Shown: positions 50,878 to 63,652 of the stretch, piece by piece
Layout of the letters: each line of letters begins with the position of its first letter
How positions within the stretch are numbered: the stretch's first letter is position 1
Source of the DNA: Pipra filicauda
Taxonomy: Eukaryota > Chordata > Aves > Passeriformes > Pipridae
Assembly: GCF_003945595.2 (NCBI RefSeq)
Contig: NW_024104356.1
Span: 598,781 to 662,780, forward strand
Direction: 5' to 3'
Length of the DNA: 64,000 nt
Translations under genes and position numbers: made by a program
The notes under the pieces: model-generated
Databases searched by the model: none
Told to the model about the DNA's origin: nothing
What the model saw: only the letters and a program-made list of their open reading frames with translations

Positions 50878-50889
50878 TTTTTTTTTTTT
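50878..50889 (+). repeat. poly-T run (12)
   Basis: Twelve consecutive T. With the A run upstream it could pair over a 150-base loop, but I see no other inverted homology between them. Confidence 0.9.
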
Positions 50890-51699
50890 GTGATGGGGAT
50901 ACAGATAAGGATGACAAGTTGAGGGTACAACCCCACAAACCAGGAATGGGTTAACTTTAGAGAACTATTGAGCTAGGCATGACCATTTATGCTGGCCTTC
51001 TTCTAGGAAATTCCCTGCAAGAGAAAATCAGAGGCAGAGGACAGTGTGTAGCCATAATCAAACCTTATTTAGTTTGGCACTTTCTCTATCTATCCCATCT
51101 CTACCAATCTGACTTGCTCTGCTGTTTTCCTTGGCTGGATCACTTCAGCAGTTATTCCATAGATAAATGTAATATTTCAACATATACAGCTAACTGCATT
51201 TGCTGCTTTGTCCATCCTTGTGTATCAAACTTCAGGGTATGATTTTGAACGTGATGAACGTCCAGGTTTTGCTGGAATTCTGTTTCAGGTCTGGGTGGAC
51301 ACCCAAAGAAGAGGTTCTTCTAAACTTTGCATGAGAGAGGGGGAGAGAGCTTCTTCCTCCACATCTTAGACGTTATCAATGCACACATGATCATCCCAGT
51401 AAGACTGAATTACGCTCAGCTGAGGTAGCAAAGAACCTTTTTCATGTGTGAAAAGATGACCCATAGGCAGGAATCTCACCAAAACCAGCTGAGAATAGAA
51501 TCCAGGGCATGACGGTGTTTTTCTTCCGTTAGAGAACAAACTTTATATTTCAGTATCTTTATTTTTTTCCAGAAGTGATTGCCAAACCCTGTAAATAAAC
51601 ATAGTATTCTGCACACTAAGGAACTGGATTGACGTTCAGTGGTATTTCATACCATGTACACTTTAATTAAGACACGATGACCTGGATTCAGTGGGTTGA

Positions 51700-51785
51700 C
51701 ATGAGGGAGAATTAACTCTCCATTCTAACAGTTCTGCTGCCAAGGACAAATTCTCTGTTACATCGGTGTGACTCAGTTCAAACAA
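51700..51785. repeat. amniote interspersed repeat fragment
   Basis: CAAATTCTCTGTTACATCGG followed by TGTGACTCAG follows the common amniote pattern 'aaattctgctctcagttacaccggtgtaaat'. The rest of the unit is not visible. A related fragment lies 400 bases downstream. Confidence 0.45.
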
Positions 51786-52129
51786 CAAACAGCCTTGCAA
51801 TTTAAAATCCCTACAGGCTCTGGTCAAGTTTCCCCAGTTCTTGGATAACTTCCTCTTTTCTCCTTGATGTTTTTCCTAAAGTGAGATATTCTGTTGCTTT
51901 GTCCTGATTTTCCAAGTAACGGGTGGGTCTTTATACTCCTGACAATAAACTTGCCTTCCAAATATTTATCACATCGAATAATGCACTTTTCCATGTTAAT
52001 AATCCTGCAGAATCTCCATCTTCCCATGTGGTGAACTGTGTTGTCTAGTATGGACAGATATTTCTAGATTAAATGTTTCTGAGATTTCACTTTCGTAACA
52101 TGCATTGAAAAGTGTATGAGGAAAAGAAA

Positions 52130-52222
52130 TAGGGTTAAATTCTGCTTTGTTCACTTTCTGTTGTTGACGTTCATGTGATTCTGCTCAAGTCAGTGGGTGT
52201 AACTCAGAGCAGAACTGGGACA
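52130..52222. repeat. palindromic amniote interspersed repeat
   Basis: TTAAATTCTGCT (to 52146) and AGCAGAACT (52208-52216) form imperfect inverted ends around AAGTCAGTGGGTGTAACTCA. This is the arrangement of the widespread amniote repeat 'aaattctgctc...gaagtcagtgg(a)gtaactc...gagcagaat'. Family name uncertain; inactive. Confidence 0.55.
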
Positions 52223-54349
52223 CATTTATATGAAACTGAGAGATTTAAACTGGAGATGGATGAACCTCCAGAGAAGCCATACATATAGTCTCCTGAGAGA
52301 TAGAACTGAAGTTCTTCTGGATTCTGGTTGGCAGATGGACTAGCCATTGAGCTCTATCATACAGACTCATATAGGCTCATACTGTCATTGTGTTTCAGGT
52401 GCCTTCAGCATGCTATGGAATTTACTGAGAAAGCAAACTGAAAATAAATGTAGTCAGAACTGAGCAAGTTTCTCTACTGCAACTCTGTGCTACTGAAGCC
52501 TGAGCTTGCCTCCACAAATCTCCCATTTTTTTCTGAAATCTGCCCTTGCCTTCCTCTGAGAGGACCAGTAAAGGACTCTACAGTCCTCCACTGAGAATAA
52601 CATAAAGTAGGTGAAATTCAGTGAAAGACTTCGAAAGCAGTGATGAACTTTTGTAGTTGTTCCAGGTCTTGATGCTGAAATAATGCAGGAAACGAGAATC
52701 TTTTCCCCAGATCTTCAGGCTTCATCATATAAGTCTTCCTTTGGTTCAAAAAGCATAAACACATGGACAGAAGATGAAAACTGTATCAGAAGCACAACAG
52801 AGTCCTTGCAATGTGTCGTGCTCCCAGCATTAAGAAGAAGGTCCCAAGGAAATGTGAGCAATTTGGTGACTTGACTCACAATGCGTGTCTACCTACTTCA
52901 GTGAGAGCAAGGATTGCATGAGGTGGTTCGCTGGAGAAGTTACTAGGGACAATCTGCTGCCTGTGATGGGAGCCTGGCTTCACTGTCCTGGAGAGTTTAC
53001 AGATTTCAGTGCTCTTCTGGAAGGCTTTGAATCCACCTGTGTGGCAAGGCCATCACTAATAGTGTAAGGATGGGATCCACACATTGCATCTGGCTCCCTG
53101 TTTCCTAACCACTGTTAGTAGCAGGGTTTGGATAATTCTGTTGGCAAAGGACTTTGAAATCAGGCCTATTTGTAGCCTGTGGAGTGGGCCAAGAAGTGGG
53201 GCTGCCCTCTCTGCTGGGATGAGTGAGGGCAGAACTCCTCCATGAAATTACCATAGGTGAATTCCTTACTCCCAGCTTTTCCTCATCTGATTCACAGATC
53301 AGAAGCTTCGAAGAATCTTTTACTTTGTTCTTCTGTTTTAAAGACGTAAACTTTGCATGGCCTTTTTTTTTCTTGGCAGATTCCTTAAAAAAGGACTATT
53401 CCTGAAGCTCCAGTAACCCTTACCTTACCTCTCCAGGTATAGAGAGCTCATGTACACACACAGCTTCCCCTCTGCCAGAGATTTTTTTTATATGGCTCCC
53501 CATACCACGGGAACTGGCTGCTTCTGAAGTCCTTCCCAATGGATACAGCTTGTGTACAATATGATGGTTCCTGCAAGGAGCGCCAGGAGCCCTGCACAGT
53601 CTTCTGTTATCCTGCTTCTTCGAGGTCTGAGGGATTCATGACAGCTGATATCATGGAGTCTGTGGAGCTCCGGAAGATGTGGAGAGAATAAATTCTATGG
53701 AATGCACTTGTCTCACTCCTCCATCGATAGCTTCAGACCACACACCGGTCTTCCATGCAGGACAGCTGTAAACACTGCCTGCGATAGAGCTCTGGCAAAG
53801 GCCAGTTGTCCTCCAGTGAATCCAGATGGGTCTCGGAGGAGAACAGCTGTGTGTGAACAGGAAGGGAGAGCTTCCTCCTGCCTCTTCCAAAACCTACCAC
53901 TCAACCGCTAAATAAATCAACATCAGCAGTGACTCTTCACAAGTCGGAGTGAGCCAAGCCCAGGCTGGGAGTTTACCTCAGTACATAGCAAAGGGAGAAG
54001 AGCTGTCTGCAGCAATCCAAGCCTTTCCCAACACAAATCTTTAGGGCATCACCAACCCATTTCTGCTGTGTTTTCATATAGATTCTTTCCTAATGCTGTT
54101 TGTGCCGCTTGAAGTTACAGCAACAACACAATGTGCATCACTGTATGGAGACAAGGAATTCAGAGTGTAGAACAGGTGAAACAAAAATCACTTTCAGCTA
54201 TACAACAGTAAAAATACAAAGCAGAGGCTTGGAAACTTTTGGGCTGGGTAATGCAGGAGGTTTGACCCCTCCTGTCACTGTCAAGAGCAGTGGAAGAAAA
54301 CCTCTCCTGCCTTTGCACAGAACACGAGGCATGTGTATAGGTTGCAAAC

Positions 54350-54398
54350 AGTCTTTTATTTCTGCAAGAGAAAGACTTTTGGCAAGTCTTTTATTTCT
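54350..54398 (+). repeat. short direct repeat pair
   Basis: AGTCTTTTATTTCT at 54350-54363 recurs exactly at 54385-54398. Low-complexity T-rich words, so of minor significance. Confidence 0.7.
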
Positions 54399-54643
54399 TC
54401 TGTTCTTGAAAGAAAAGGAAAAAAAACAAGCTAGACTGTTTGGATCTGCTATTCCCCAAACAGAAATGTACAGTTTGTCATTAGACAACATCTGAAGTGA
54501 CAAAAGAAACTGCAGTTGCTCTGGAGTTTTCATAGAGCACCATACTGATCTTTCATCATTTTAAAACAGAAATTGACGTACTTTTAGCACGAGTGTCATG
54601 TAATCAGGCCCTGAAGCCTCATACCTGATAATGTCAATTTCAT

Positions 54644-54667
54644 TTTTGGGTGTGTAATTACAGGTGC
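54644..54667 (+). promoter_or_regulatory. 24-bp motif copy 1 (TAATTA + CAGGTG)
   Basis: This 24-base word, containing TGTGTAATTACAGGTGC, recurs exactly at 56163-56186. It joins a homeodomain core TAATTA to an E-box CAGGTG of the type bound by ZEB/SNAI and bHLH factors. It is followed by a TCA trinucleotide run at about 54673-54690. Either a shared repeat or two copies of a regulatory word. Confidence 0.3.
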
Positions 54668-54780
54668 TTATTTCTCATCATCATCATCATGAATATAATT
54701 AAAACTACAGTAGGATAAAGGGAATTTGATAGGTTTACTATGTGTTGTGTTTGGCATACTGTGGTTAGAATAACAGTCAT

Positions 54781-54830
54781 TTAGACTGGACAGGACCTGA
54801 CACATCCTCTGGTCCAGCTCCTATAACTTA
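54781..54830 (-). mobile_element. possible CR1 3' fragment, reverse orientation
   Basis: ACTGGACAGGACCTGACACA then TCCTCTGGTCCAGCTCC resembles the reverse complement of the CR1 tail. Very short and diverged. Confidence 0.3.
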
Positions 54831-55599
54831 GGACGCTCATACGATGTACCAAGGCAGAACTGTGCAGCACACAAAACAAGAATTAGACTGAATAATACCA
54901 TATTCACTAAGCTCTCTGGAGGCATTCATATAAATGGCTAGATACAACAGCTTGGTCTTCCAAATGCTGTATGACATGGTCACTCTTGTTTGTCTGAAGA
55001 AGAGATCAGAATACATTTTTTCCAATAAAATATTTTCCTGCTTAAAAACTCCATTTAAAAGAAATGCATTTTCCTAGAAATATGTTGGTTTGGACAGTTG
55101 CTTGTTTAGAAAGGAGAGTGTGAAACGTGAAACTCTAAAGCCAAGTATTCTCAAAATAAATCATTTCAGCCTATTTGATTTGGGGGGTTTTTACATCTTG
55201 AAACAACATTTTAGCCTTCTCCTCCTAGGCTGATGATTAGACATGACCAAGAGCTGGAAATAAAACAAACAAACAAAAGTAACCCAAAGAAATTTTTTAC
55301 TCCATGAAGTGGAGCTAGTTTCCTTTCTTCAGAAGAAAGAATTTTTGTAGAATCTTTCAAATGTGTTTTTGTTTGTCCCCCACTCAGAACTCATCTTGGT
55401 GTGTATTCAAAAAGCTTCATCCTTGCTTGGAACTTGAGCTGCAGCAGCTCAAGAGCCAAGGTTCCCTAGCTTGGGTACTTCTTAGTCTTCAAATAGTAAG
55501 ACAGTTTCCAAACTGGAGAGGGGTTATGCTGATGCTTTTTAATCCTGCCTAAGTTCTATTGTGAGCCAAGGTGGTCCATCAGGGCCACAGGGAAATGCT

Positions 55600-55700
55600 A
55601 CAGCTGGTATCACACCTGGGGTTGGTTTCCCAGTCAGAAAGTCAGGTTCCCGCTCATAGCTGGGTGAACTTGGGCAAGATCAAAGCAAGGTTTAAGCACA
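55600..55700 (+). mobile_element. probable MIR SINE remnant
   Basis: AGCTGGGTGAACTTGGGCAA then GATCAAAGC matches the MIR core 'agctgtgtgaccttgggcaagtcac'. Flanks are too diverged to bound. Confidence 0.45.
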
Positions 55701-56162
55701 GGTATCTGGCTTCTAAGGAGTCTGTACCATACAGCTCTCTGATACCCTTTCTCTAGCAGCTGAATTTCATCACTGCAGGACATATTCTAGATTTCAGGTA
55801 CCTGCAAGTTTAAAATATTTCTAGGGTGGCTTTTATTTTGAAATTTCGCCAAACTTCACCATCCCTGTCTCCCTGTAGGACAACTCAGCAAAGAAAATTT
55901 TGGCCCTTTCTCATTTGTTTAGATAAAGGAGCAAGAAATAGGCAGGAAGAGGCTTGGACCTTTTTGTTTACGGGAAAGCATATTTTTCCAGTCAGTCTGA
56001 AGCTGTCCTTCCTCATACATCCCAATAAAATTCACATTCAGCCGTGGACTATGTTTGGAAAACTTCAACCAACAATGCAAATGCTCTGAAGACGAAAAAG
56101 AAAAAATTATGAGAATGAATAAAAGAGGGGTTTAGCATGAAAACTGTTCCACAGCCTTCACC

Positions 56163-56186
56163 TTTTGGGTGTGTAATTACAGGTGC
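56163..56186 (+). promoter_or_regulatory. 24-bp motif copy 2 (TAATTA + CAGGTG)
   Basis: Exact second copy of the word at 54644-54667, about 1.5 kb away in the same orientation. Flanking bases differ immediately outside the 24 bp, so it is not part of a visible longer duplication. Confidence 0.3.
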
Positions 56187-56564
56187 ACTGCCAGATGCCT
56201 CCTCTAAAAGAACTCATACAAGGTATTGCTCACTGGCCCCTTTGAGTTTATGAACATAAATTAGGGTTACTCATGTGAGTAAAGCATTGTGGGATCAGAC
56301 TCTTCTTTTGCCCAAGTGTAAGCATCTGTAAAAAACCCCTTTGGGATAAAAGACACAAAAGAACTATAAGACCCTTATGGTTGTCAAATGCAATTTCCTT
56401 TACTTGCATTTTTCTCTTCCATTCAGGCTCCGACCTCCATCTGTTTATGGAAATATTTAGATCCCTCTGGTGTATTTTTAGCAGATCATTTTGCTTTTGC
56501 TGCTGCAATATCATTGCATCATCATTCTCGGGTTGCTCAGCTCTGATTCCTTTGCATTTTTTCC

Positions 56565-56577
56565 TTTTTTTTTTTTT
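56565..56577 (+). repeat. poly-T run (13)
   Basis: Thirteen consecutive T within a longer pyrimidine-rich segment. Confidence 0.9.
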
Positions 56578-56635
56578 AATCCTAAGTTTCAACCATTCCA
56601 GCAGATACACACTCACAAAGTAAATGCTACACTGT

Positions 56636-56692
56636 GTTTACACACACACAGACATGCTGGCAAAGTGCACACAGAGACACACACAGACAGCA
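56636..56692 (+). repeat. CA-rich imperfect microsatellite
   Basis: Runs of ACACAC and CAGAGACACACACAGAC broken by unique bases; a decayed CA/CAGA tract. Confidence 0.7.
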
Positions 56693-57857
56693 TGGCTTGT
56701 TTGTGAGTGTTAATGCTGGGGTTTTTTCAATACTGTTTCCATTTTTGAATCATCCTACTGGAGACATTATGGGATCGTTGCCCTGGATGTTGAGATCTCA
56801 GGCTCTTTAGAGATATCTCCCATAACAGCTGAAGTCTGAAGGTAGACAAGACTGTTGCTGTCCTTTGAGACTTTTGGTATCACATTGTTCATCCAGCCTT
56901 AAATACACATGGTCCTGACACATTCCCTTTATCAGGGTTCTGCAGCCCTGCACACACATGGGCATATGAATCACCTTCTCCCTCAACTGAACACCCTCTC
57001 TCATGTGAATATGGACATTCCTTTGACAGTACACAGTACTCCTTTCCTACCATCCCTGTTATTCTGCCTGGAGACATGCCACGGCTTCAAATCCTTCCAA
57101 AATCAGGAGTCATTGGGGCCTAATTACTTACAAAAACAGGAGAGCACCAACCTGATGGCAAATATTAAGGAGAACACCTGCAGTCTGGAAACCAGCTGAG
57201 ACCCAACAACTCATTAAATAATCCTCTTTGTCCCTCTCCATCAGATAACACTCACTGGGTTTTACAACGTCATTACCTACAGTCTGAGATGACCAGGCAC
57301 AACCCAAACCCCAGAAGTTTTTAGGTGGACACTGATGAAGCTCTAGATAAGATCGATAGGAATACAATTAGAGCTGATTTCTGCATGTATGTTTGGGAGA
57401 CATCAAGAATTATGTCCTCTGGGTGAAAAGCTACTCTTTTTTTGTGATAACCTTAGGGAAGCAAATGTACGACTTGTCCCTTGGATCCAATTTGAGAATC
57501 CTGTATTAGGTAACAAGGTAGAAAATGGAATATTACATCATTGGCAGGCTATGTCATTCTTTGGCCTTGCTTTGTTAGTTTTAGGAGAGACAGTGATTTG
57601 TGACTCATACATAAGTAGATCTGCACTCAGAAGGTCAGGCTTCTTTTGTGCACCTGAAGAGGCTCTGACTAGGCACTGATGAGCAAACCCACAAAAAGTT
57701 AAGCCATGTTCAGCATCTGCTCCTCCTAAATGTCTCAAAATTGTGTTGCCATTTGCAAAATTTCAAACCACAGTGGTCTATTTATCCTTCTTAGCCCAGA
57801 CAGAGAGTGTGTGATGCTTTCTCTGGACAAATCAAACCGTTGTGCCTCTCCAAATGA

Positions 57858-57896
57858 TTTCATCATCATCATTATTTATTATTACTTATCATCACT
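57858..57896 (+). repeat. CAT/TTA trinucleotide-rich tract
   Basis: CATCATCATCATTATTTATT followed by ATTACTTATCATCAC. Imperfect trinucleotide repetition. Confidence 0.7.
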
Positions 57897-57968
57897 ACCA
57901 TGTGTTATGTTTTTTCCATGCACAAAGAACTGGCAGATGTTTTCCATCTGCATGATTCCTTAATTTTA

Positions 57969-58022
57969 GATATCAGAAAAAAAGGGAAGAAAACGGAAAA
58001 ATAAATAAAGAAAAAAGAAACC
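57969..58022 (+). repeat. A-rich purine tract
   Basis: Nearly uninterrupted A/G (runs such as GAAAAAAAGGGAAGAAAACG and AAAGAAAAAAGAAA) with a few T and C. Low-complexity; purine-strand asymmetry can favour triplex structure. Confidence 0.7.
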
Positions 58023-61000
58023 ATCAAGAATGAAGAAATGCACAGTGTGTCTGGGAGTGGCACTGACCCTCACGTAGAGATATGTGTACGCATGAGGTCT
58101 CCGGAACCAGAGACAACAGATTCCCCTTTCCTCAGGCTCTTGGCAGACTCGAAGGAAAGGCTCCCGGGACTGCAATGGGTGTCTTCACCAGAGCACAGGT
58201 CCTAGAGCGAGGGACCTCTTTTGTTCATGGGAACAAAAGACCTTTCTGAGAGGTTAGTCTGATCCAAAATGTTGGGATGATCTTGCACCAACCCAGACCA
58301 GAGTTCAGCCTCCAATTCTTTCTCAGCTTCTTTCCCTACCTAGGCTTTGCTCTTCCTTATTACCTGATGGCTCAGATGAGCAAAGCTTTTGACTTTCCTC
58401 TCTATGTCATGTGAAACTTATGTATCAAGTCAAGTGGCGCAGGACAGTGCTGTGGCAGGAGGAGGTGGAGTTGCCCAACAGTCTCACTCAGCTTTGGCAG
58501 AGCTTTGGCTGGCTTTACTGGGAAACTGAAGCTTTGACTAAATGTACATTTTCTTGAAAAGTGTCTTCTTTCCACAGGAATTTTGACTTTTTGATGAAGA
58601 CCAAAAAATTTTGGCCCAAACATTTTCGGGGGTTTGAGTCTTTTTTTGGAGTATATGGAAGAAAAGACATTCAAAAATTGCCACAATCAAATTCCATGGG
58701 GTTTGGGTTTATTTTCGTTTCCTTCAGAGTTTTCCCAGAATTTATCTCTCTTCCCAGAATCTCTCCTCTTTAAAAACTTCAGTGTTGATGTGAACACATA
58801 GCTATGCCATACCATCTACCAGCAAGGGAGCTGGCAGATACCAAACTGAGCCAATAAAAAGGTGAGAGGACTTGTATGATAATTCAGTCTCCAGAGCAAT
58901 CTAGTTGCCTGGGAAAAAAAAAATGCAAAAATAATAACAAAACAATGATGGGAACAGGAGTCATATTAATAATAATGCACCATAAATACACATGGCCTTT
59001 TACAACCATATTATTAGGAGACCATATCAAAGACCCTGCAAGAACAGCTCAGTGCCTCTAGGGCATTTGGAACACAGAACAAGATTTTACCAATAGAAAC
59101 TGATGCTATTCGTGAGGTGACACTTTAAATTCAGACATCTGGTGGGTTGTGGGGAAAGGGGGACTGTGACTCTGGTATTAATAGAACGTTCCCTCCATTC
59201 ACTAGTTCAAACAAGTCGCTGTGTTGTTGTTAACTTCAGAAAGCACCCAGGCTTGTGAAAAATTAAGCTGTTTTCTTTCTGCTTGACATATTGCTGAAGA
59301 ACTGAACAGACGCAGTAACAAGTTCAGGCACTCTGAAGTGTTTTGGTTAGTGATTATTGCTATAAAGTCCTCTGTTTCTTTACCCCCACCACCCTTCTCG
59401 CCAAAATGAGAATTTGATGACAAGGTAACTTGACTCTGCCTCGCCCTTAGAAAGATAGAAAGATTCAAAAATAGCTTTAGGCTTCAGGCTGCATGGAAAA
59501 CTTGCAAAGAAATTTTACTTGAACGAGTAAAATGAAAATTTGTTATATGGAGGCTCTTGGGCACATGGTTGACCTGAAAGTCATGAGAAAAATTTGACTG
59601 GGGTGGTAGGTTGTGGGGTGTCAGAGAGGGTTGGATGCTTCCTGCTGTTGGTTGTCTTTTAGGTGGATTAGAATTCCACCACCTTAGGGTGGAACCTTTC
59701 TGTTATTTTTCTCCCCAGTAAAAACTTAATGAGTAAACTTCCAACTTCAAGAAGTGAAGAAAAAAGAAAATCAGATGAAACACCTTTATAAAAGTGTAGA
59801 AAAAAAGGGGTAGGGGGAACATCTCAGTCAAGGTGCAAGTGACAGAAGGAGAAGCCAAAAAAGGTGAGGGGGGAAAAAAGCAAAGGCTTCTTTCAAGAAC
59901 AATTTACTTCATGGGAACTGAAATAGGCCATCAACTGTTACACTGATTTGCAGAGGTTTGGATTAATTTTCTCCCAAGAAAATTCTGGTGAGAGAAACCA
60001 CTCTGAGGTGATAACAGGTCTGACAAGAAGAGATTTCTCTGACTTTGGGTCTGTTTTGCCAGGTTGCTGCTACAAGATGAGCCCACAGTCATCTCCTGAA
60101 ATGGTTGCCTAATCTCTTACCCTGCCTCCCAGTCAGAAGCTGTCGGTACCATCATGCCCAATGCACCAGGAGCAGCACCGGGCACCCTGGTAACGTTGCC
60201 TCTGTGCAGAGCCCAAGTACAACTGAATCACTACATCTCATCTCCAGCACCTCTTCACTGAACTGAGTTTTGGTCTCAGTTCTGTTTTCTCTCTGCCTCA
60301 CCTTCCCCAATGAGTAGAGATACGTCTGCCAGGTGGATCTGACGGAGAAAACTTGTCTGCCACCTTCTGCACCACAGCAGCAGGTAAGAGGGCCTCTGAT
60401 GGGTACCCTGAAGTATTGTCTTCTGAATGTTTCCATTCCTTTGTCCAGCTGCCTGAAGGCAAGGGTGCTAAAAAATAGAAGGAGAAGGGTTTATACACTG
60501 AACTTGATTTGGATATTTGAGCTTGATTAGTTTGCTCTGAGAAGCAGTGAGACCATCATTTTACAACAAAAGACAATGGAAATAAGAACAGAATATGGAA
60601 ATAAATATACAAATTCGCAGTGTCTACCACTCTGCTTTTCTGTGTGAAACAGCCTCCCCACTCACCCATTTCATTATCCTCCCATGCAGCTCCCTTTTAA
60701 GCTTCCTCCTGCGCCGCGTCAAGCAGGACTTTCTTGGTAACGAGGCAGCTGGTGAGCTGTGACCTTTGCAGATCCAGCAGGTCTGAAACCTTTCAAAACC
60801 AAATTCATCTGCCCTACCACACTGCAAACCTTCAAGCCTGCCCTAAGATATGCCTCAGCTCAAGAGCCAGAGCTTTCTAAATGTTCCAAGTGAGATTAGG
60901 CATGTATTGTGGAGGAGGCCAGTGGCAGAGAGCAAGACCCTGGTCATGAGCTGAGCATGTTGAAGGCCATATCTCCACTTTGTAGCATTGGCCTTGGCAG

Positions 61001-61772
61001 ATGCACAGAATCAGTCAGCACAGCAATTCTAGGTATGCAGGGAGCTGAGGGAGGTGACCCTGGGAAATGGAAAGTTAATGTTTCAACAGGTAAGTGGTCC
61101 TGTCCCAGTAGAAAGAAATTCTTTGCATTCAATATCTGTGAAGCTCTATTCAGAAGAGCATGACAAATATCATCTGTCTGCACTCATTTCTCTTATTATT
61201 TCAACCAATTTAGAAAACTTTTTTCTCTTTCCCTCCCATCCTTGATACATCCCTGTCTCTTCCATGATTTTTATTTCTTTTGGGTCTGCTACATCTGATT
61301 CCTTGTGAATGGGCTGTGTGGAGAGGGTCAAGGGAACTTCTTCACAGCAACAGAAGAGGAAGAGGGTCACCTTGTTTGATATTTTTCTTTTCTCTCTTCA
61401 AGTTGGGAGTATCAGTTCATTCTCCCAGCCTTTTGACATGATGGCTTAACACTGTCCATGAGCTAGAAATTTGTTTATCAGCTTTGTGGAATTTCCCACT
61501 TCAGTTTACCTTAGAAAATGTGGGAGACTAAGGTATGATTCGATCTATTAAGTCTTTCCAAGTGGTGCCATGATGCTATTTAACCTTTCCCCACAAATGT
61601 ATAACACCAGAGCTGTCAACGTGGATACAGCAAGTCTCTGCATGTACTTACTGCATAGACAGAGACCAGATCTTTACAAGAAAATGTCTGCATAAGCAAC
61701 TTTGCATTCACTTACTGGTGATTAATTTAACTGTCTCTCTCCTGAGATACATTTTCTCCTCTTTCTACAGCA

Positions 61773-61822
61773 GTATATATATGTTTGTACATACACATAT
61801 ATATATATATGTATATATATAA
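61773..61822. repeat. TA/TG alternating repeat
   Basis: Alternating TATA and TGTA words with two TA runs flanking GTTTGTACATACAC. Largely self-complementary, so able to extrude as a cruciform. A length-variable microsatellite is likely. Confidence 0.9.
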
Positions 61823-62280
61823 CTTTTATGTAATGTCATCTTCCCATTGCACTAGTTGAGTCACCTAATGATAACAAGTATTGCAGGTCATTCCTTAATT
61901 CTAATGATGTAGCCCAGGCTTTGATGTTAAAAGTCACAGGTTCATCCCTTTGATAAGATGATGGTAATATGCTGTGGCATGCGAAAAACATCTCATCTCC
62001 TAATGTAGCAAGTACAATGAAGTTATAGAGCTTAAATTACTTTTCAAGACTGTTTTGCTTTGGAGTTTTCTTGTGGTTTGTTGTTTTGTTTCTTAAATTG
62101 AGCAAAATCTCATTTTTGAGAACACAGTTTTATTGATCATTTTTTCATTTTGATAAATATAACTCACATGAACATGATTGATTTTGAGGAGAGTAGTGAG
62201 CTGGATTTGTCTTCCCCCATGTTCCCTGACAACAAACCAAAATATCCCCTAATGGCACAGTTCTGGGTTGTGTTTCAGAT

Positions 62281-62400
62281 GGACTGAAATCCAATCCTGA
62301 TCTTGCTACTATTTCTGGTGTGAACATGGGTATGCCATTTCATTTCTCTATGCATCTTCTTTTCCTGCTGACCTCTGTTTCATGTAGTCTTAGCCGGTCT
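62281..62400 (+). mobile_element. MIR SINE remnant
   Basis: AAATCCAATCCTGATCTTGC, TACTATTTCTGGTGTGAACA, TGGGTATGCCATTTCATTTC, TCTATGCATC and CCTCTGTTTC follow the MIR order ('aatcctggctctgccacttactagctgtgtgaccttgggcaagtcacttcacctctctg...cctcagtttc'). Decayed but with colinear matches over more than 100 bases. Confidence 0.6.
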
Positions 62401-63597
62401 CCTGTTTTTACAGCAGCTATCAAGAGCTGAGTCCTGATATCACCACTCAGCAGATAAAGATATAGACCTTCCCAACAGATATTGGAGTCTCAGCTGGGAT
62501 GAATGACAGTGGAGGCTGGAGACCACTTTTAGGGAGTCTATTTGCTTTGCTTGAAACATTTGTGCCTTTAAGGGAAAATCCAAGGTGTGTAAAGACTTTA
62601 AATCTGGAGCTGCTGAGACAGACATAACCAACGCAACTAAATGTTCTTGAGTCATTATCTGATCAGAAATCTATGTTAGGTGAGCAGTTTAATTGGGAAT
62701 AAACTAAACCAATCAGAACTACAAAGAGCAGGAATTCCATTTCCATAGAAATCTCAGAATGTCTTTTCCTTTGCAAAATGGAATATTTTTTTTTAATGAC
62801 ATTACTGAATCCTCTAGAATGAGGATTCCTTACGCCATTTGGTTCAGAAGAATACGAATAGGACATTTGGTCCTGAAAACAGAAAATATTTCATATGGAA
62901 TGTTTCCCAACCAAACTGATTTAAATAGATGATTTCTCTGCATAAAGGAATGTGGCTCAGTGCTAGCAAAACACCATGTAAGCTAAGAGCACCTGCCTGA
63001 ATAACTGTTTCATTACTAGCCACTGCTACATGGTAAAGAAGATAAACCCTTCTTCTCTGGTATATAGTCTTCCTTGACATTCAGTGCAGAGATAGTGTTG
63101 AACCCCAATTACTCATAGGTTCACTGAAGGATGTGGATGTGTAGAAGATGGGGGGTGGCAGAGTAGAAGGGATAAAAACATCTTTGTAGAAGAAACACCA
63201 AAGAAATTCCATGTTTCAGGACCACAGGCATGGTATGTATTACTTTCCATATCTCAAACAGTTTTGATTTTCTTTTCTAAACCAAAAAGGAGAAATAGAA
63301 TAAGGCAAAGAGCAAAACTAGGATTTTTTGAAAGGGATAAAAGATTGAAGTTCTCAATGCAAGAACAAGTTAGTTGAGCATTCTGATCTGAAGGCAGGCA
63401 GCCTAGGTCAAGAATGAGAAAGAGAGAAATAAGAAAAGCCATGCAAAAGCCAGCACATCAGCAGGATGCAGCCAGGGATTAGCTCACAGGGATGTGACTG
63501 CCCTCCCTCTGAAGACCAACTCTAGTTGATGTCATTTCATTTCCCACCACACATTCTAACGAACAACATGATGCAGATGGAGGTTGTCCCTTTCTCT

Positions 63598-63652
63598 TCC
63601 TATTATTATTATTCACTTTTTAATTTTAAAATTAATTTTGTAATAACAGCAA
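63598..63652. repeat. AT-rich tract with 16-bp palindrome
   Basis: TATTATTATTATT is followed by the perfect palindrome TTAATTTTAAAATTAA at 63620-63635 and further AT-rich bases. Simple AT-rich sequence. Confidence 0.85.

Larger units (their letters stand above)
42301..51699. other. non-coding stretch, no confirmed gene
   Basis: Mostly unique sequence. The largest frame is 160 codons at 45402-45884 (plus), hydrophobic with no recognised domain, and begins in AT-rich sequence without splice or promoter context, so I take it as chance. It holds a 13-bp triplication near 44.87 kb, a weak MIR near 45.04 kb, and A14 and T12 runs near 50.7-50.9 kb. Confidence 0.6.

Noticed and set aside
54100..54533. 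Overlapping 131- and 111-codon frames on opposite strands
   Set aside because: Mutual shadows in sequence with repeated T-rich words; no domain recognised.
61081..61100. Strong donor ACAG|GTAAGT
   Set aside because: No convincing acceptor and no conserved-looking frame upstream; kept only as a note.
61900..61980. B-box-like GGTTCATCCC near a possible A-box
   Set aside because: No cloverleaf or convincing A-box at the right spacing, so not called a tRNA or tRNA-derived SINE.
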